The notes beneath the pieces are model-generated. The model made no database searches and had not been told where the DNA came from. It saw only the letters and a list, made by a program, of their open reading frames with translations. Shown in pieces: positions 24,267 through 34,665 of a stretch of 64,000 nucleotides of DNA (its first letter is position 1; each line of letters begins with the position of its first letter). The stretch is taken from assembly GCA_015065085.1 (NCBI GenBank), contig SVQW01000005.1:1-64000 (forward strand). The letters run 5' to 3'. The stretch comes from Oscillospiraceae bacterium. GTDB taxonomy: Bacteria > Bacillota > Clostridia > Oscillospirales > SIG627. A program made the translations under genes and the position numbers.

Positions 24267-25388
24267 TCAGTCAAGCAAGGCTAAAATCTCATTTATGATT
24301 CCGTTTGAAATGTAAAAGCCCTTTGATGTAAGGCGAAGCCTGTCGTCCGAAAGTATCATACAGTCCTCGTCAATAAGCCGTGACAAAACGGGATTTGAGG
24401 TGATTTTTTCAGCCGAAAGCCCACATTCCGAAAGGCTTATGCCCTCATTCATGCGAAGAGAGAAAATTATTCTTTCCGACCGTTTTTCTTCCTCATCAAC
24501 ACTGTAACGCTCGCTTTCGGGTGGATTTTTGCCGTTTGTGACCGCTTCAATGTAATCCTTCACACTGCGCGTATATGTATACCGCTGACCGCTCACATAA
24601 GATGAGGCAGACGGGCCGAATGAAATATACCCGTCGCCCTGCCAGTATTTTATGTTATGCCGTGAATTTTTGCCGTCACGGGCAAAATTTGAAATCTCGT
24701 ATTGCTCAAAGCCATGGCTTTTAAGCACATTTATTATGTCAAAATACATTTCCCTTTCGCTGTCCTCGTCGGGCAAATCAAGGGACATTTGCGAAAAGGG
24801 CGTGCCGTTTTCGATTTTCAGCCCGTACGCCGAAATATGACTTATTTTAAGAGCGCACAGCTTTTCCAGTGTTTGCCTTAAGCTTTCACGTGTCTGACGG
24901 GGTATTCCGAACATCACGTCACAGCTTATGTTTGCAAATCCCGCTTCAAGCGCATTTTCTATTGCGTTTACAGCGCCGTTTGCATCATGAAGTCTGCCCA
25001 AAGCGTTCAATTCGCTGTCGTGAAGGCTCTGAACGCCTATGCTGACGCGGTTTACACCATGACGCAAAAGCTCCGCGAAGCCCTTTTTATCTATGGTGCA
25101 GGGATTGCATTCCATTGTAATTTCGCAGTTATCCGAAACACTGAAGCACTTTTTTGCCGATTTTATTATTTCGCCCACACATTCCGTCGGCAAAAGCGAG
25201 GGAGTTCCTCCGCCGAAATAAAGACTGTCGCAAAACAAGTCCTTGCTCTGCGACATGTCCATATGCCTTATAACAGCGTCGGTATACCCTTGCATATCCG
25301 TCACCGACGCACATCCCACCGAATAAAAATCGCAGTAGGAGCATTTTCTTACGCAAAAGGGAATGTGGACGTAAATTCCGCTATTCAT
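24267..25388 (-). CDS. hemW: Radical SAM protein HemW (coproporphyrinogen oxidase-like, heme chaperone)
   Basis: 373 residues. The radical-SAM cluster motif CX3CX2C is in [13 protein letters not shown] (Cys12, 16, 19). GGGTPSLL and a HemW-type C-terminal domain ([18 protein letters not shown]) follow. HemW is a heme-insertion chaperone rather than a true HemN. The ATG at 25388 overlaps the lepA stop by 8 bases and starts right before the cluster motif. The open frame extends upstream by 71 residues, but those are only lepA read out of frame. Translational coupling with lepA is the classical arrangement in Firmicutes. Confidence 0.92.
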   Translation of the reverse strand: MNSGIYVHIPFCVRKCSYCDFYSVGCASVTDMQGYTDAVIRHMDMSQSKDLFCDSLYFGGGTPSLLPTECVGEIIKSAKKCFSVSDNCEITMECNPCTIDKKGFAELLRHGVNRVSIGVQSLHDSELNALGRLHDANGAVNAIENALEAGFANISCDVMFGIPRQTRESLRQTLEKLCALKISHISAYGLKIENGTPFSQMSLDLPDEDSEREMYFDIINVLKSHGFEQYEISNFARDGKNSRHNIKYWQGDGYISFGPSASSYVSGQRYTYTRSVKDYIEAVTNGKNPPESERYSVDEEEKRSERIIFSLRMNEGISLSECGLSAEKITSNPVLSRLIDEDCMILSDDRLRLTSKGFYISNGIINEILALLD

Positions 25389-27189
25389 CGAATTTAAGCA
25401 CCGCCATAAATGCCTCCTGCGGTACTTCAACGGTACCCAGACGGCGCATCTTCTTTTTACCCTCTTTCTGCTTTTCAAGCAGCTTCTTCTTTCGGGTAAT
25501 ATCACCGCCGTAGCACTTGGCAAGCACGTCCTTACGCATTGCCTTGACGGTCTCGCGGGCAATGACCTTGCCGCCGATAGCCGCCTGAACAGGCACCTCA
25601 AACATCTGGCGCGGTATATTTTCCTTTAATTTCTCGGCTATTTTGCGCGCTCTGCCGTACGCCTTGTCGTTATGCACGATGAAGGAAAGCGCGTCCACAA
25701 CGTCGCCGTTCAAGAGTATATCCAGCTTCACAAGGGATGACTTTTCGTAGTCCGCCATTTCGTAGTCCAGCGAAGCATAGCCCTTACTGCGCGACTTCAA
25801 TGCGTCGAAAAAGTCGTAAATTATCTCATTCAGCGGAAGTCTGTAATGAAGCTCCACACGCACCGTGTCAAGATACTTCATATCCACAAAAACACCGCGT
25901 CTGTCCTGACAAAGGTCCATTATACCGCCCACAAACTCGGTGGGGCAGATAATGCTCGCCTTGACAACCGGCTCGTAAGAGGTGTCTATTTCATCGGGGG
26001 TGGGGTAATTTGTTGGGTTGTCTACCCAGATGTCCTCACCGTTTCTGAGCTTTATTTTATATATAACGCTGGGTGCCGTGGTAATTATGTCAAGGTCGAA
26101 CTCACGCTCTATTCTCTCCTGAATGACCTCCATGTGCAAAAGACCCAGAAAACCGCATCGGAATCCGAAGCCCAGCGCGATTGAGGTCTCGGGCTCAAAG
26201 GTGAGCGCCGCGTCGTTAAGCTGTAATTTCAGCAGTGCCTCACGCAAATCGCCGTAACGGCTGCCGTCGGCGGGATAGATACCCGAATACACCATGGGCT
26301 GAGCTTTTTTGAAGCCGCCGAACGCCTTTTCGGTGGGGTTGGAGGCACTTGTCACCGTATCGCCCACCTGTGTCTGACTTACAGTCTTTATACTGGCAGT
26401 GAGATAGCCTACCTCGCCTGCGTACAGGGTGTCGGTGGGTTCAAAGCCGAAGGGTCGCATATAGCCCACCTCAACCAGCTCGAATTCCTCGCCGCTTGCC
26501 ATCATTTTTATGGTATCTCCCTTTGACAGCTTGCCCTCGAACATGCGCACGTAAACGATTACACCGCGGTAGGAATCGTACACCGAGTCAAACACCAGCG
26601 CCTTGGGGGGCAGGTCATAATCCGCCTTTGGTGCGGGTATTTTTTCCACCACCGCTTTAAGTACATCGGGGATATTAAGTCCCGTCTTTGCCGAAATACA
26701 GGGTGCATCGTCGGCGGGAATACCGATAATATCCTCAATTTCGTTCTTTACTCTGTCCGGGTCGGCAGAGGGAAGGTCGATTTTATTGATAACCGGCACG
26801 ATTTCAAGGTCACTGTCCACCGCAAGATACGCGTTGGCAAGCGTCTGCGCCTCAATACCCTGGGAAGCGTCCACCACCAGCAGTGCGCCCTCGCAGGCGG
26901 ACAAAGAGCGGGAAACCTCGTAGTTAAAGTCCACATGTCCGGGGGTATCGATAAGATTTAATTCGTACACCTGACCGTCGGGAGCGGTATAATCCAGCTT
27001 TACGGCGCGCGCCTTGATGGTGATACCTCTTTCGCGCTCCAGGTCCATGTTGTCAAGAAGCTGTTCCTCCATCTCACGGGTGGTAACAGTGTCGGTTATT
27101 TCCAGAAGTCTGTCCGCAAGAGTGGACTTTCCGTGGTCAATGTGTGCGATAATTGAAAAATTTCTTATGTTGTTTGGATTTTTTGACAT
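25381..27189 (-). CDS. lepA: Elongation factor 4 (LepA), ribosomal back-translocase GTPase
   Basis: 602 residues, the standard length. GTPase motifs: G1 [10 protein letters not shown]3 DTPGHVDF, G4 NKIDLPSAD. The EF4-specific C-terminal domain ends in [19 protein letters not shown]. The ATG at 27189 is preceded by CGGAG at 8 bases. The frame extends 40 residues upstream through the repeat DNA at 27254-27290, which I consider untranslated. Confidence 0.96.
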   Translation of the reverse strand: MSKNPNNIRNFSIIAHIDHGKSTLADRLLEITDTVTTREMEEQLLDNMDLERERGITIKARAVKLDYTAPDGQVYELNLIDTPGHVDFNYEVSRSLSACEGALLVVDASQGIEAQTLANAYLAVDSDLEIVPVINKIDLPSADPDRVKNEIEDIIGIPADDAPCISAKTGLNIPDVLKAVVEKIPAPKADYDLPPKALVFDSVYDSYRGVIVYVRMFEGKLSKGDTIKMMASGEEFELVEVGYMRPFGFEPTDTLYAGEVGYLTASIKTVSQTQVGDTVTSASNPTEKAFGGFKKAQPMVYSGIYPADGSRYGDLREALLKLQLNDAALTFEPETSIALGFGFRCGFLGLLHMEVIQERIEREFDLDIITTAPSVIYKIKLRNGEDIWVDNPTNYPTPDEIDTSYEPVVKASIICPTEFVGGIMDLCQDRRGVFVDMKYLDTVRVELHYRLPLNEIIYDFFDALKSRSKGYASLDYEMADYEKSSLVKLDILLNGDVVDALSFIVHNDKAYGRARKIAEKLKENIPRQMFEVPVQAAIGGKVIARETVKAMRKDVLAKCYGGDITRKKKLLEKQKEGKKKMRRLGTVEVPQEAFMAVLKFDE

Positions 27190-27305
27190 ATATTTCTCCG
27201 ATATATTTTTGTCCTTAACAAATGAAGAAAAACGCAAAGTGTTTTTCTTCCATAATTGCGCATTGCGAATTGCCCATTGCGCATTGGATTGATTCGCTTT
27301 TCGAA

Positions 27306-27779
27306 TCAATCATTCCTCATGCCCTTTACAAACCGCTCGTTTTCGCGTTTTAATTGCTTTTCCTGCAGGGCTTCGCGCTTGTCGTAAAGCTTTTTACCCT
27401 TGCACAGCCCCAATTCCACCTTGACATACGAGCGGGTCAGATATATGCACAGCGGAATTATGCTGTAACCGTCCTTGCCCACCTTGTTGAACAGCTTTAA
27501 AATTTCCTTTTTGTGCAAAAGCAGTTTTTTGGGGCGCAGGGGGTCTTTATTGAATATATTTCCCCTTTCGTAGGGTGAAACGTGTATATTGTAGGCGAAA
27601 ATCTCGCCCTCCTCTATTTTGCAAAAGGAGTCCTTAAGGTTGACATTGCCCTGACGGATGCTTTTGACCTCGGTGCCGTAAAGGGAAATACCCGCCTCTA
27701 TTTTATCCTCCACAAAATAGTCGTGATACGCTTTTTTATTGGATGAAATGAGCTTTCTGCCCTCTGTTCTGTTATCCAT
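27306..27779 (-). CDS. smpB: SsrA-binding protein SmpB
   Basis: 157 residues. It binds tmRNA and brings it to stalled ribosomes. The family core is clear: [40 protein letters not shown] and the basic C-terminal tail [20 protein letters not shown]. The start at 27779 gives the usual length; the upstream 40-residue extension reads the promoter. No ssrA gene is recognisable in this window. Confidence 0.95.
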   Translation of the reverse strand: MDNRTEGRKLISSNKKAYHDYFVEDKIEAGISLYGTEVKSIRQGNVNLKDSFCKIEEGEIFAYNIHVSPYERGNIFNKDPLRPKKLLLHKKEILKLFNKVGKDGYSIIPLCIYLTRSYVKVELGLCKGKKLYDKREALQEKQLKRENERFVKGMRND

Positions 27780-27819
27780 TGAATAAAAATTACCTCGGCT
27801 ATATAATATAATCTGCTTT

Positions 27820-27848
27820 ATTTTAACATATTTTAGCCCTTTATTCAA
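27820..27848 (-). promoter_or_regulatory. Promoter of smpB
   Basis: Minus strand TTGAAT (27843-27848), 17 bases, TAAAAT (27820-27825), about 40 bases before the start codon. Confidence 0.6.
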
Positions 27849-27909
27849 CTGTAAAATTATGTTATTGTTAAAAAAATTATGAATTATTTGTAAATGCATA
27901 AAAAAATGC

Positions 27910-27938
27910 TTGACATATCGCTGTTAATCTATTAAAAT
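27910..27938 (+). promoter_or_regulatory. Promoter upstream of rny, giving a ~300-base leader
   Basis: TTGACA (27910-27915), 17 bases, TAAAAT (27933-27938). The next plus-strand gene starts at 28250. The intervening stretch holds no clear gene. A 17-codon frame (28108-28161) with a distant GGAGG is the only small ORF worth naming. The leader could hold a regulatory RNA, but I see no known riboswitch. Confidence 0.55.
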
Positions 27939-28249
27939 AATACGTATGGTAGTGTTTAATAAACAGTCCGCTATATATAGATATAAACCTTTGACGGATT
28001 GAAAAAATACACATGTCATAAGGGCATTAATCGTTATAAATTTAAAATTAAAAATATATAAATATACAATATTCTCTCCTTATTTTGCGGAGGGGCTCTA
28101 TATTCATATGTTCGCATGGGAAAGGTTGCGGTCTTTTTGCTGTATTTTCCTGCGGTTTTGAATTGCGGTTTGCCCGATAGTGAGGCGGTAATGCGGTTGT
28201 ATTCGCGCAGTGCCGGCTCTGCCGAAAAATTAAGGAGGTGTTTGTTTTT

Positions 28250-29800
28250 ATGGGAGAATACGGAATAATCGCCGCAATAGCAGCGGCAATCATCGGCGTA
28301 ATTCTCGGTGCCGTTATAGGCATTATATGGCGTAAAAAGGTTGCCGAAAAGCTTATCGGCAGTGCCGAAAAGCACGCTGAAAGCATTGTCGAAGATGCGA
28401 AAAAAGACGCCGAGCAAAAGAAAAAAGCCATTCTCGTTGAAGCCAAAGAGGACGCAATCAAGGTAAAGAACGAAGCCGAGCGCGAAATCAAGGAACGCCG
28501 CAACGAAGTATCACGTATTGAGAAAAAGCTTGCGCAGCGTGAGGATCAGCTGGAAAAGAAGCTTGAAAACGCAGAAAAGAAAGAAGAACAGCTCAAAGCC
28601 AAGGAAAAAGAGTACGACGAAAAGCTTATCACGGCTCAGGAAATCGAGAAAAAACAGCAGGAAACTCTGGAAAAAATCTCTAAAATGAGCGTTGAAGAGG
28701 CTAAGGCATATCTGCTTGAAAAGGTGGAAACCGAGGTTCGCCGCGAGGCAGCTCTCAAAATCACCGAAATCGAGCAGGAATTGAAGGATACAGCCGACGA
28801 AAAAGCGCGTGACATCATCACGCTTGCTATTCAGCGCTGTGCCGCAAACCATGTTTCCGAATCCACCGTTTCGGTAGTTGACCTGCCCAACGATGACATG
28901 AAGGGACGCATTATCGGCCGCGAGGGACGTAATATCAGAACCATCGAAACCCTTACGGGTGTTGACCTTATTATTGACGACACACCCGAGGCTATAACCC
29001 TTTCCAGCTTTGACCCCATGCGCCGCGAGGTTGCTCGTCTGACCATCGAAAAGCTGGTAACCGACGGACGAATTCACCCTGCCCGCATCGAGGAATCGGT
29101 TGAAAAATCAAAGGCAGAGGTTGACGCCATCATCAAGCGCGAGGGTGAGCAGGCTGTACTGCAGACAGGTATTCACGGCATCAACAGCGAGCTTATCAAG
29201 CTTCTGGGTCGTCTGAAATACCGTACAAGCTACGGCCAGAATGTGCTTATGCACTCGGTTGAGGTTGCTTACATATCCGGCATTATTGCGGATGAGCTGG
29301 GCATTGACAGTGCCCTTGCAAAGCGTGCAGGTCTTCTGCATGACATAGGTAAGGCTGTCAACCATGAGGTTGAGGGCTCTCACACCCAGCTGGGCGTTGA
29401 CCTTGCAAGAAAATACCGCGAATCCAAAGAGGTTCTGCATGCCATTGAAGCACATCACGGCGATATTGAGCCTCAGACCCTTGTGGCTGTTATCGTTCAG
29501 GCGGCTGACGCTATTTCCGCCGCACGTCCCGGTGCACGCCGCGAAAATCTGGAAAGCTACATCAAGCGCCTGCAGAAGCTTGAAGAAATCGCCAACTCCT
29601 TTGAAGGCGTTGACAAGTCTTATGCTATTCAGGCAGGCAGAGAGCTGCGCCTGATGGTTAAGCCCGAGCTTGTAAATGACGATAAGATGGCGGTTATCGC
29701 ACGTGACATAGTAAAGCAGATAGAACAGGAGCTGGAATATCCCGGCCAGATAAAGGTTCACGTTATCCGCGAGAGCCGTTCTATCGAATACGCAAAGTAA
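28250..29800 (+). CDS. rny: Ribonuclease Y
   Basis: 516 residues of the membrane-anchored endoribonuclease that starts mRNA decay in Firmicutes. An N-terminal membrane helix (about 3-25) is followed by a long coiled coil of K/E heptads (about 30-190). A KH domain ([19 protein letters not shown]) and an HD metal domain ([23 protein letters not shown]) follow, ending in the conserved [16 protein letters not shown]. The ATG at 28250 is 11 bases after AGGAGG; the GTG at 28238 lies inside that site. Confidence 0.96.
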   Translation: MGEYGIIAAIAAAIIGVILGAVIGIIWRKKVAEKLIGSAEKHAESIVEDAKKDAEQKKKAILVEAKEDAIKVKNEAEREIKERRNEVSRIEKKLAQREDQLEKKLENAEKKEEQLKAKEKEYDEKLITAQEIEKKQQETLEKISKMSVEEAKAYLLEKVETEVRREAALKITEIEQELKDTADEKARDIITLAIQRCAANHVSESTVSVVDLPNDDMKGRIIGREGRNIRTIETLTGVDLIIDDTPEAITLSSFDPMRREVARLTIEKLVTDGRIHPARIEESVEKSKAEVDAIIKREGEQAVLQTGIHGINSELIKLLGRLKYRTSYGQNVLMHSVEVAYISGIIADELGIDSALAKRAGLLHDIGKAVNHEVEGSHTQLGVDLARKYRESKEVLHAIEAHHGDIEPQTLVAVIVQAADAISAARPGARRENLESYIKRLQKLEEIANSFEGVDKSYAIQAGRELRLMVKPELVNDDKMAVIARDIVKQIEQELEYPGQIKVHVIRESRSIEYAK

Positions 29801-29806
29801 AAAATC

Positions 29807-29832
29807 ATCCCAAGAGCCTTGGCTCTTGGGAT
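29807..29832 (+). terminator. Terminator of rny
   Basis: ATCCCAAGAGCC, loop TT, GGCTCTTGGGAT followed by ATTTTTTA. A perfect 12-bp stem just 6 bases after the stop codon. Confidence 0.95.
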
Positions 29833-29840
29833 ATTTTTTA

Positions 29841-30060
29841 CAATTATCAATGCGCAATTCGCAATGCGCAATTAATGTTGATTTTGCTACGCAAAATCTT
29901 CATTGAAAAGGCTTCTTCTCAAGGGGAAGGCTTATGCGAGGTATTTTTGTTAAGCATTATAATAATTAAAATCTGAAACGATTTTCGTTTCAGATTTTTT
30001 CCTTAATTGCGAATTGCGCATTGCGAATTGCGAATTGCAGAGCGAAGCGCATTGCGAATT
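29841..30060. repeat. Cluster of AATTGCG-type repeats with a GATTTTGC hairpin
   Basis: Two blocks of CGCAATTCGCAATGCGC-type words (29841-29873 and 30004-30060) bracket a hairpin, GATTTTGC-TAC-GCAAAATC (29879-29897). The segment 29843-29900 matches, inverted and with few differences, the segment about 54070-54126, so it is one composite repeat present twice. Confidence 0.65.
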
Positions 30061-30083
30061 AAAAACAGAATAGCGGTAAACCG

Positions 30084-31049
30084 CTATTCTGTTATCCCCG
30101 CTCTGTATTTTTTGGGGGAAACACCCGTTTTATCGCGGAATTTTTTGATAAAATAACTGGTGGAGGCAAATCCGCACTCCATGGCAATTTCGGTGATGTT
30201 AAGCTCGGTGGTCACCAGCATTTTCTGGGCGGCACTGATGCGCTGGGCGTTTACGTAGTCCGTGAAATTTTTGCCCGTGGCGCGCTTGAAAACACGTGAA
30301 AAATGACTGGCGGAAAATCCGCACAGTGCGGCACTTTTTTCCAGCGTTATATCCTCCTGGGGGTTCTGCTCGATGTACTCAAACACCGACTGAAGCTTGA
30401 GCATGGTGCTTTCGTTGAGCGATGCGCTGAAATCCAGCTCCATACCGTCCGCCTTCCAGCGGCGCAGTATCCACAGGAACAATCGGCATATATCGCTTCT
30501 CACTGCCAATTCAAAGCCGTATTTCTTTTTGGTGAATTCCTCAAGAATATTGGCAGCCACCTCGGGCACACAGGAATTTTGTGTTTCTTCGCACTTGAAA
30601 AGCTTGTTTATGTTGGAGTTCTCCATTGTAAAGGGAAGCATGTATTTATATTCAAACACGCTTTTGGGTGTTGAGCTCAGTAGCTCGGGCGAAAACTTAA
30701 TAACAGTATAACCCGCAGGCGCAGCAGTGGCACTTGCCTCGTGAATTTCATTGGAATTTATGATTATAAGGTCGCCTTTTTTGAGCTGAAATCCCTTTCC
30801 TCCAACGGTGACATGGTATTCCCCTGCGGTGCAATACAAAATTTCGATAAATTCATGTATGTGCGGGCTGGTGGTCATACCGGGGCGCATGGCACGCTGA
30901 GAATGGCAGTGAAACGGAAAACCGTTGTTGATATCCTTCTCGATTATGTACTCTTCCTCTGCAAGCGGAGCAGGCATATTCTCATCGGGAGTGACGAAAA
31001 TACGGTCAAAGCGGCAAAATTCAATATCGTTATTAAAGTTATCATTCAT
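30084..31049 (-). CDS. AraC-family transcriptional regulator with cupin sensor
   Basis: 321 residues. A cupin-type N-terminal sensor domain (TTSPHIHEFIEILYCTAGEYHVTVGG, about 55-110) is joined to a C-terminal pair of AraC helix-turn-helix motifs (DITLEKSAALCGFSASHFSRVFK and LNITEIAMECGFASTSYFIKKF). It is divergent from the three-gene sugar cassette, which it probably controls in response to a sugar derivative. Confidence 0.92.
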   Translation of the reverse strand: MNDNFNNDIEFCRFDRIFVTPDENMPAPLAEEEYIIEKDINNGFPFHCHSQRAMRPGMTTSPHIHEFIEILYCTAGEYHVTVGGKGFQLKKGDLIIINSNEIHEASATAAPAGYTVIKFSPELLSSTPKSVFEYKYMLPFTMENSNINKLFKCEETQNSCVPEVAANILEEFTKKKYGFELAVRSDICRLFLWILRRWKADGMELDFSASLNESTMLKLQSVFEYIEQNPQEDITLEKSAALCGFSASHFSRVFKRATGKNFTDYVNAQRISAAQKMLVTTELNITEIAMECGFASTSYFIKKFRDKTGVSPKKYRAGITE

Positions 31050-31096
31050 TTTTAATCACCATGACAAAATTATTCTATTTTTTGATACTATTATTA

Positions 31097-31115
31097 TATC
31101 ATAAAATACATGATA
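31097..31115. promoter_or_regulatory. Inverted repeat between the AraC gene and the sugar cassette
   Basis: TATCAT, 7 bases, ATGATA in the 113-base divergent region. It is a candidate operator for the AraC-type regulator. The DNA around it is very AT-rich and holds the promoters of both sides. Confidence 0.4.
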
Positions 31116-31162
31116 ATGATATACTTTTTTTGAACAACTAAAAAATTTTTTGGAGGTTTTTT

Positions 31163-32239
31163 ATGAAAAAGCTTAAAGTAGGTATCATCGGTTGCGGCGG
31201 TATCGCCAACGGCAAGCACATGCCCTCACTGGCAAAGGTTGCCGAAGCCGAGATGGTTGCATTTTGTGACATAATTGAGGATAAAGCAAAAGCGGCTGCT
31301 ACCAAATACGGCACTCCCGATGCAAAGGTTTACACCGATTACAAGGAGCTTTTAAAAGACAAATCCATTGACGTTGTACATGTTTGTACCCCCAACCGTT
31401 CACATTCCTTCATTACCGTCGATGCACTTCACGCAGGCAAGCACGTTATGTGTGAAAAGCCCATGGCTATAAACTCCGCCGAAGCAAAGAAAATGCTGGA
31501 TGCCGCTAAGGAAACCGGCAAAAAGCTGACTATCGGCTATCAGGGACGCCAGCGTGCCGACAGCCAGACCCTCAAACAGATTGTCGAAAGAGGCGATCTG
31601 GGCGACATTTACTACGCAAAGGCGCTGGCAATCCGTCGCAGAGCAGTTCCCAACTGGGGCGTTTTCCTCAATGAATATGAGCAGGGCGGCGGCCCCCTTA
31701 TCGACATCGGAACCCATGCTCTCGACCTTACCCTTTACACCATGAACAACTACGAGCCCAAAATGGTGGTAGGTACCTCTTACAAAAAGCTCAACGAAGC
31801 CGGCGGAAACGTCTGGGGCCCCTGGGATCCCAACTCCAACACCGTTGAAGACTCGGCATTCGGCTTCATTATAATGAAAAACGGTGCAACCATCAATCTG
31901 GAATCCAGCTGGGCGCTCAACTACGACGAGCCCATCGAATCTGCGGCAATTCTGTGCGGAACAAAGGCAGGCGCCAAGGCAATGGGCGACAAGCTTGTGG
32001 TAAATAAGGACGACCTGGGCAGACTTGTGGAAACCAACTACAACCTGAAGTCCGGCGGTGTTGCGTTCTACGCAGGCGCATCCAACGATCCCCCCTTCAA
32101 CGAGGCTTACCAGTGGATACACTCCATTCTCAACGATACCGACCCCTGCGTACTTCCCGAGCAGGCATACGTTGTAACTCAGATTCTGGAGGCAATCTAC
32201 ACCTCCGCAAAATCCGGACAGCCTGTTTTCTTTGACTGA
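31163..32239 (+). CDS. Gfo/Idh/MocA-family oxidoreductase
   Basis: 358 residues of an NAD(P)-dependent sugar or inositol dehydrogenase. The Rossmann N terminus is VGIIGCGGIANGKHM (nucleotide binding). The catalytic-motif region CEKPMAIN follows, then the C-terminal domain with GGGPLIDIGTHALDL carrying the conserved Asp and His. A strong TTTTTTGGAGG precedes the ATG. It is the first gene of a tight cassette (15 bases to the next). The actual sugar is unknown. Confidence 0.92.
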   Translation: MKKLKVGIIGCGGIANGKHMPSLAKVAEAEMVAFCDIIEDKAKAAATKYGTPDAKVYTDYKELLKDKSIDVVHVCTPNRSHSFITVDALHAGKHVMCEKPMAINSAEAKKMLDAAKETGKKLTIGYQGRQRADSQTLKQIVERGDLGDIYYAKALAIRRRAVPNWGVFLNEYEQGGGPLIDIGTHALDLTLYTMNNYEPKMVVGTSYKKLNEAGGNVWGPWDPNSNTVEDSAFGFIIMKNGATINLESSWALNYDEPIESAAILCGTKAGAKAMGDKLVVNKDDLGRLVETNYNLKSGGVAFYAGASNDPPFNEAYQWIHSILNDTDPCVLPEQAYVVTQILEAIYTSAKSGQPVFFD

Positions 32240-32253
32240 TAAAGGAGAATATT

Positions 32254-33024
32254 ATGAAATTAGGAATTCAGCTTTACACTGTGCGTGAAAACTTCAAAAC
32301 CGAAGAAATGGCGCGCGCAACCTTCAAAAAGCTTAAAGAGCTTGGCTATGACGAGGCTCAGACCGCAGGCTGTTACAGCTTTGATTACGGTGATTTTTAC
32401 CAAATGGCACATGATGCAGGCATCGAAATCGTGGGTACTCACGATAATTTCGAAATGATGTGCACCGACCTTGAAACCATGATTGAAAAGCACAAGGCTC
32501 TTCACACCACAAACATGGGTATCGGCGGCTATTGGCCTCGTTCTGCCGAAGAAACGGAGAACTTTATAAAGACCGCCAACCGCATAGGCGAACGTCTTGC
32601 AAAGGACGGCATGAAGTTCACCTATCACAATCACTCGCAGGAATTTCTTCCTTTGGACAACGGCAAAACCGCCATGGAAATGTTCATTGAGGGCTTTGAC
32701 CGGGACAACATCAGCTTCGTTCTGGACACCCACTGGGTTCAGCACGCAGGCGGAGATGTTTGCGACTGGATAGAAAGACTTTCCGGCAGAATTGACATTC
32801 TGCACCTCAAGGATATGGGCGCCGCCGTTAACGGGCAAGGTCACGTCATTCCCGCAATTGTCCCCTGCGGAGACGGCAACATGAATTTTGAAAAGATAAT
32901 TGCCACTGCCGAAAGAACAGGTGTAAAACACTATTGTGTGGAGCAGGATAACTGCCCTGCGGACTATGTACGCGATGTAAAAGCATCTGCTGACCATATT
33001 CTGGCGATAATGAAAAAGTTCTGA
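32254..33024 (+). CDS. Sugar phosphate isomerase/epimerase (xylose-isomerase-like TIM barrel)
   Basis: 256 residues of the AP-endonuclease-2/xylose isomerase-like barrel. Seen are the opening [13 protein letters not shown], metal-ligand regions [29 protein letters not shown] and YCVEQDN. Family members isomerise or dehydrate keto-sugars and inositol derivatives. It probably acts on the product of the upstream dehydrogenase. Confidence 0.9.
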   Translation: MKLGIQLYTVRENFKTEEMARATFKKLKELGYDEAQTAGCYSFDYGDFYQMAHDAGIEIVGTHDNFEMMCTDLETMIEKHKALHTTNMGIGGYWPRSAEETENFIKTANRIGERLAKDGMKFTYHNHSQEFLPLDNGKTAMEMFIEGFDRDNISFVLDTHWVQHAGGDVCDWIERLSGRIDILHLKDMGAAVNGQGHVIPAIVPCGDGNMNFEKIIATAERTGVKHYCVEQDNCPADYVRDVKASADHILAIMKKF

Positions 33025-33038
33025 GAAAGGAAATAAAA

Positions 33039-33776
33039 ATGATAAACGTAACTGTCTGGAACGAGAACTATCACGAGCAAAGAGAGCAGAAAATACGCGA
33101 TATTTACCCCAAGGGAATACACGGCTGTATTGCGGAATTTCTTGCTGTAAACAATGATATCTGTGTGCGCACCGCTACTCTGGATATGCCCGACTGCGGT
33201 CTCACCGACGAAATACTCAACAACACCGATGTTCTCATATGGTGGGCACACTGCATGCATTCCCAGGTACCTGATGAATTGGTGGAAAAAATACACGACC
33301 GCGTTCTGCGCGGTATGGGTCTGATTGTGCTCCACTCGGGACATCATTCCAAAATATTCAAAAAGCTTATGGGTCAGACAGGCAACCTTTCCTGGCGCGA
33401 CGGCGACCGCGAAAGACTGTGGAACATTCTGCCCAGCCACCCCATAACCGAGGGTATCGGCGAATATATCGAGCTTGACCGCGAGGAAATGTACGGCGAG
33501 CCCTTTGATATTCCTCAGCCCGACGAGCTCATTTTCCTGGGCTGGTTCAGCGGCGGCGAAGTGTTCAGAAGCGGCTGCACCTGGCACAAGAAGAACGGAA
33601 AGGTATTTTATTTCCAGCCGGGCCACGAGTCAAACCCCACCTACTACAAGCCCGAAATACAGAAAATCATCACCAACGCCGTTCGCTGGGCGGCTCCCAC
33701 CCGTCTTACACCGCCCCTTGAATGTCCTCACGTTCCCGTCTCCCCCGAGGCCAAGTACGCGGAACAGCACAAATAA
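33039..33776 (+). CDS. ThuA-domain protein (trehalose utilisation-like)
   Basis: 245 residues of the ThuA family (class-I glutamine-amidotransferase-like fold). Motifs: [11 protein letters not shown] at the N terminus, [41 protein letters not shown] and [14 protein letters not shown]. ThuA proteins convert 3-keto-disaccharides or related keto-sugars together with Gfo/Idh/MocA dehydrogenases, which fits the two genes upstream. The keto-sugar pathway is an inference from that trio. Confidence 0.9.
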   Translation: MINVTVWNENYHEQREQKIRDIYPKGIHGCIAEFLAVNNDICVRTATLDMPDCGLTDEILNNTDVLIWWAHCMHSQVPDELVEKIHDRVLRGMGLIVLHSGHHSKIFKKLMGQTGNLSWRDGDRERLWNILPSHPITEGIGEYIELDREEMYGEPFDIPQPDELIFLGWFSGGEVFRSGCTWHKKNGKVFYFQPGHESNPTYYKPEIQKIITNAVRWAAPTRLTPPLECPHVPVSPEAKYAEQHK

Positions 33777-33804
33777 TTCGCAACAAAATCGATAATAAAA
33801 ACCG

Positions 33805-33840
33805 AACACATCCCGGGCAGATTCTGCCTTGGGATGTGTT
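33805..33840 (+). terminator. Terminator of the sugar cassette
   Basis: AACACATCCC (33805-33814) pairs with GGGATGTGTT (33831-33840), with an inner GGCAGA/TCTGCC stem and TTT following. Confidence 0.9.
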
Positions 33841-33923
33841 TTTGCGGTTTTATTCCATGATGATTAATGTATAATTGAGAAATAATATATTTTAGAAAGA
33901 ACATACCTGTCAGCTTAACATTG

Positions 33924-34530
33924 CAGGGTAAGCCCTGCACCCAATCCGCACACCGACAACGCGGGAAATTAAAGTATAGTTGTCCTGCGAAGAACATTCG
34001 CGAATCGGCTCGGCGCTTACGCCGCAGGGTAAGCCCTGCACCCAATCCGCGTACCTATAACGCGGGAGTTTAAACCATAATTACCACGCGAGGTACATTC
34101 GCGGAATGGTTCGGCGCCTACGCCGCAGGGTAAGCCCTGCACCCAATCCGCGTACCGACAACGCGGGAAATTAAAGTATAGTTGTCCTGCGAAGAACATT
34201 CGCGAATCGGCTCGGCGCTTACGCCGCAGGGTAAGCCCTGCACCCAATCCGCGTACCTATAACGCGGGAGTTTAAACTATAATTATCACGCGAGGTATAT
34301 TCGTGAATCGGCTCGGCGCCTACGCCGCAGGGTAAGCCCTGCACCCAATCCGCGTGCCTACAACGCGGAAGTTTAAACTATAATTACCACGCGAGGTACA
34401 TTCGCGAATCGGCTCGGCGCTTACGCCGCAGGGTAAGCCCTGCACCCAATCCGCGTACCTATAACGCGGGAGTTTAAACTTATAATTATCACGCGAGGCA
34501 CATTCGCGGAATGGTTCGGCGCCTACGCCG
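33924..34530. repeat. Six-copy tandem array of a ~101-bp four-hairpin unit
   Basis: Units start at 33924, 34024, 34126, 34227, 34328 and 34429 and are 100-102 bases long with no spacers. Each carries four hairpins in order: CAGGG-TAAG-CCCTG, CCGCGT-N7-ACGCGG, CGCGA-N7-TCGCG, and CGGCG-YTTA-CGCCG (C or T variants). Units 1 and 3 form one subtype (GGGAAATTAAAGTATAGTTGTC), the others a second (with GTTTAAAC). Open frames crossing the array on the minus strand are by-products of the period. Partial copies occur at about 42720-42835, 46440-46500 and 56995-57070. Confidence 0.9.
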
Positions 34531-34589
34531 CGCTTATTGCAGAAAAGTTGTCCCCAACGAAAATTATTTTATCTTTTTTCGTAATACTA

Positions 34590-34618
34590 TTGACAATATT
34601 ACTTAAATATGTTATAAT
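34590..34618 (+). promoter_or_regulatory. Near-perfect promoter of the small HTH gene
   Basis: TTGACA (34590-34595), 17 bases, TATAAT (34613-34618), about 48 bases before the start codon. Confidence 0.8.
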
Positions 34619-34665
34619 CTACCTGTGCTTTACTAGATTTCGTATTTAGAGGTGATGTATAACGA

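Noticed and set aside
25388-25601. N-terminal extension of HemW
   Set aside because: The extra 71 residues are lepA read in another frame (Arg- and Cys-rich). The ATG at 25388 fits the family.
27190-27309. N-terminal extension of LepA
   Set aside because: It translates intergenic repeat DNA; a good ribosome site stands before 27189.
27780-28249. tmRNA gene next to smpB
   Set aside because: No tRNA-like ends or tag-peptide frame ending in AA-type tags could be seen in either strand of this stretch.
33728-34247. Minus-strand frames through the 101-bp array
   Set aside because: They start within each unit at the same sequence and are by-products of the tandem repeats.
33924-34530. CRISPR array
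   Set aside because: Units are ~101 bases with no unique spacers and no cas genes are nearby. The 126-bp array was rejected for the same reason.
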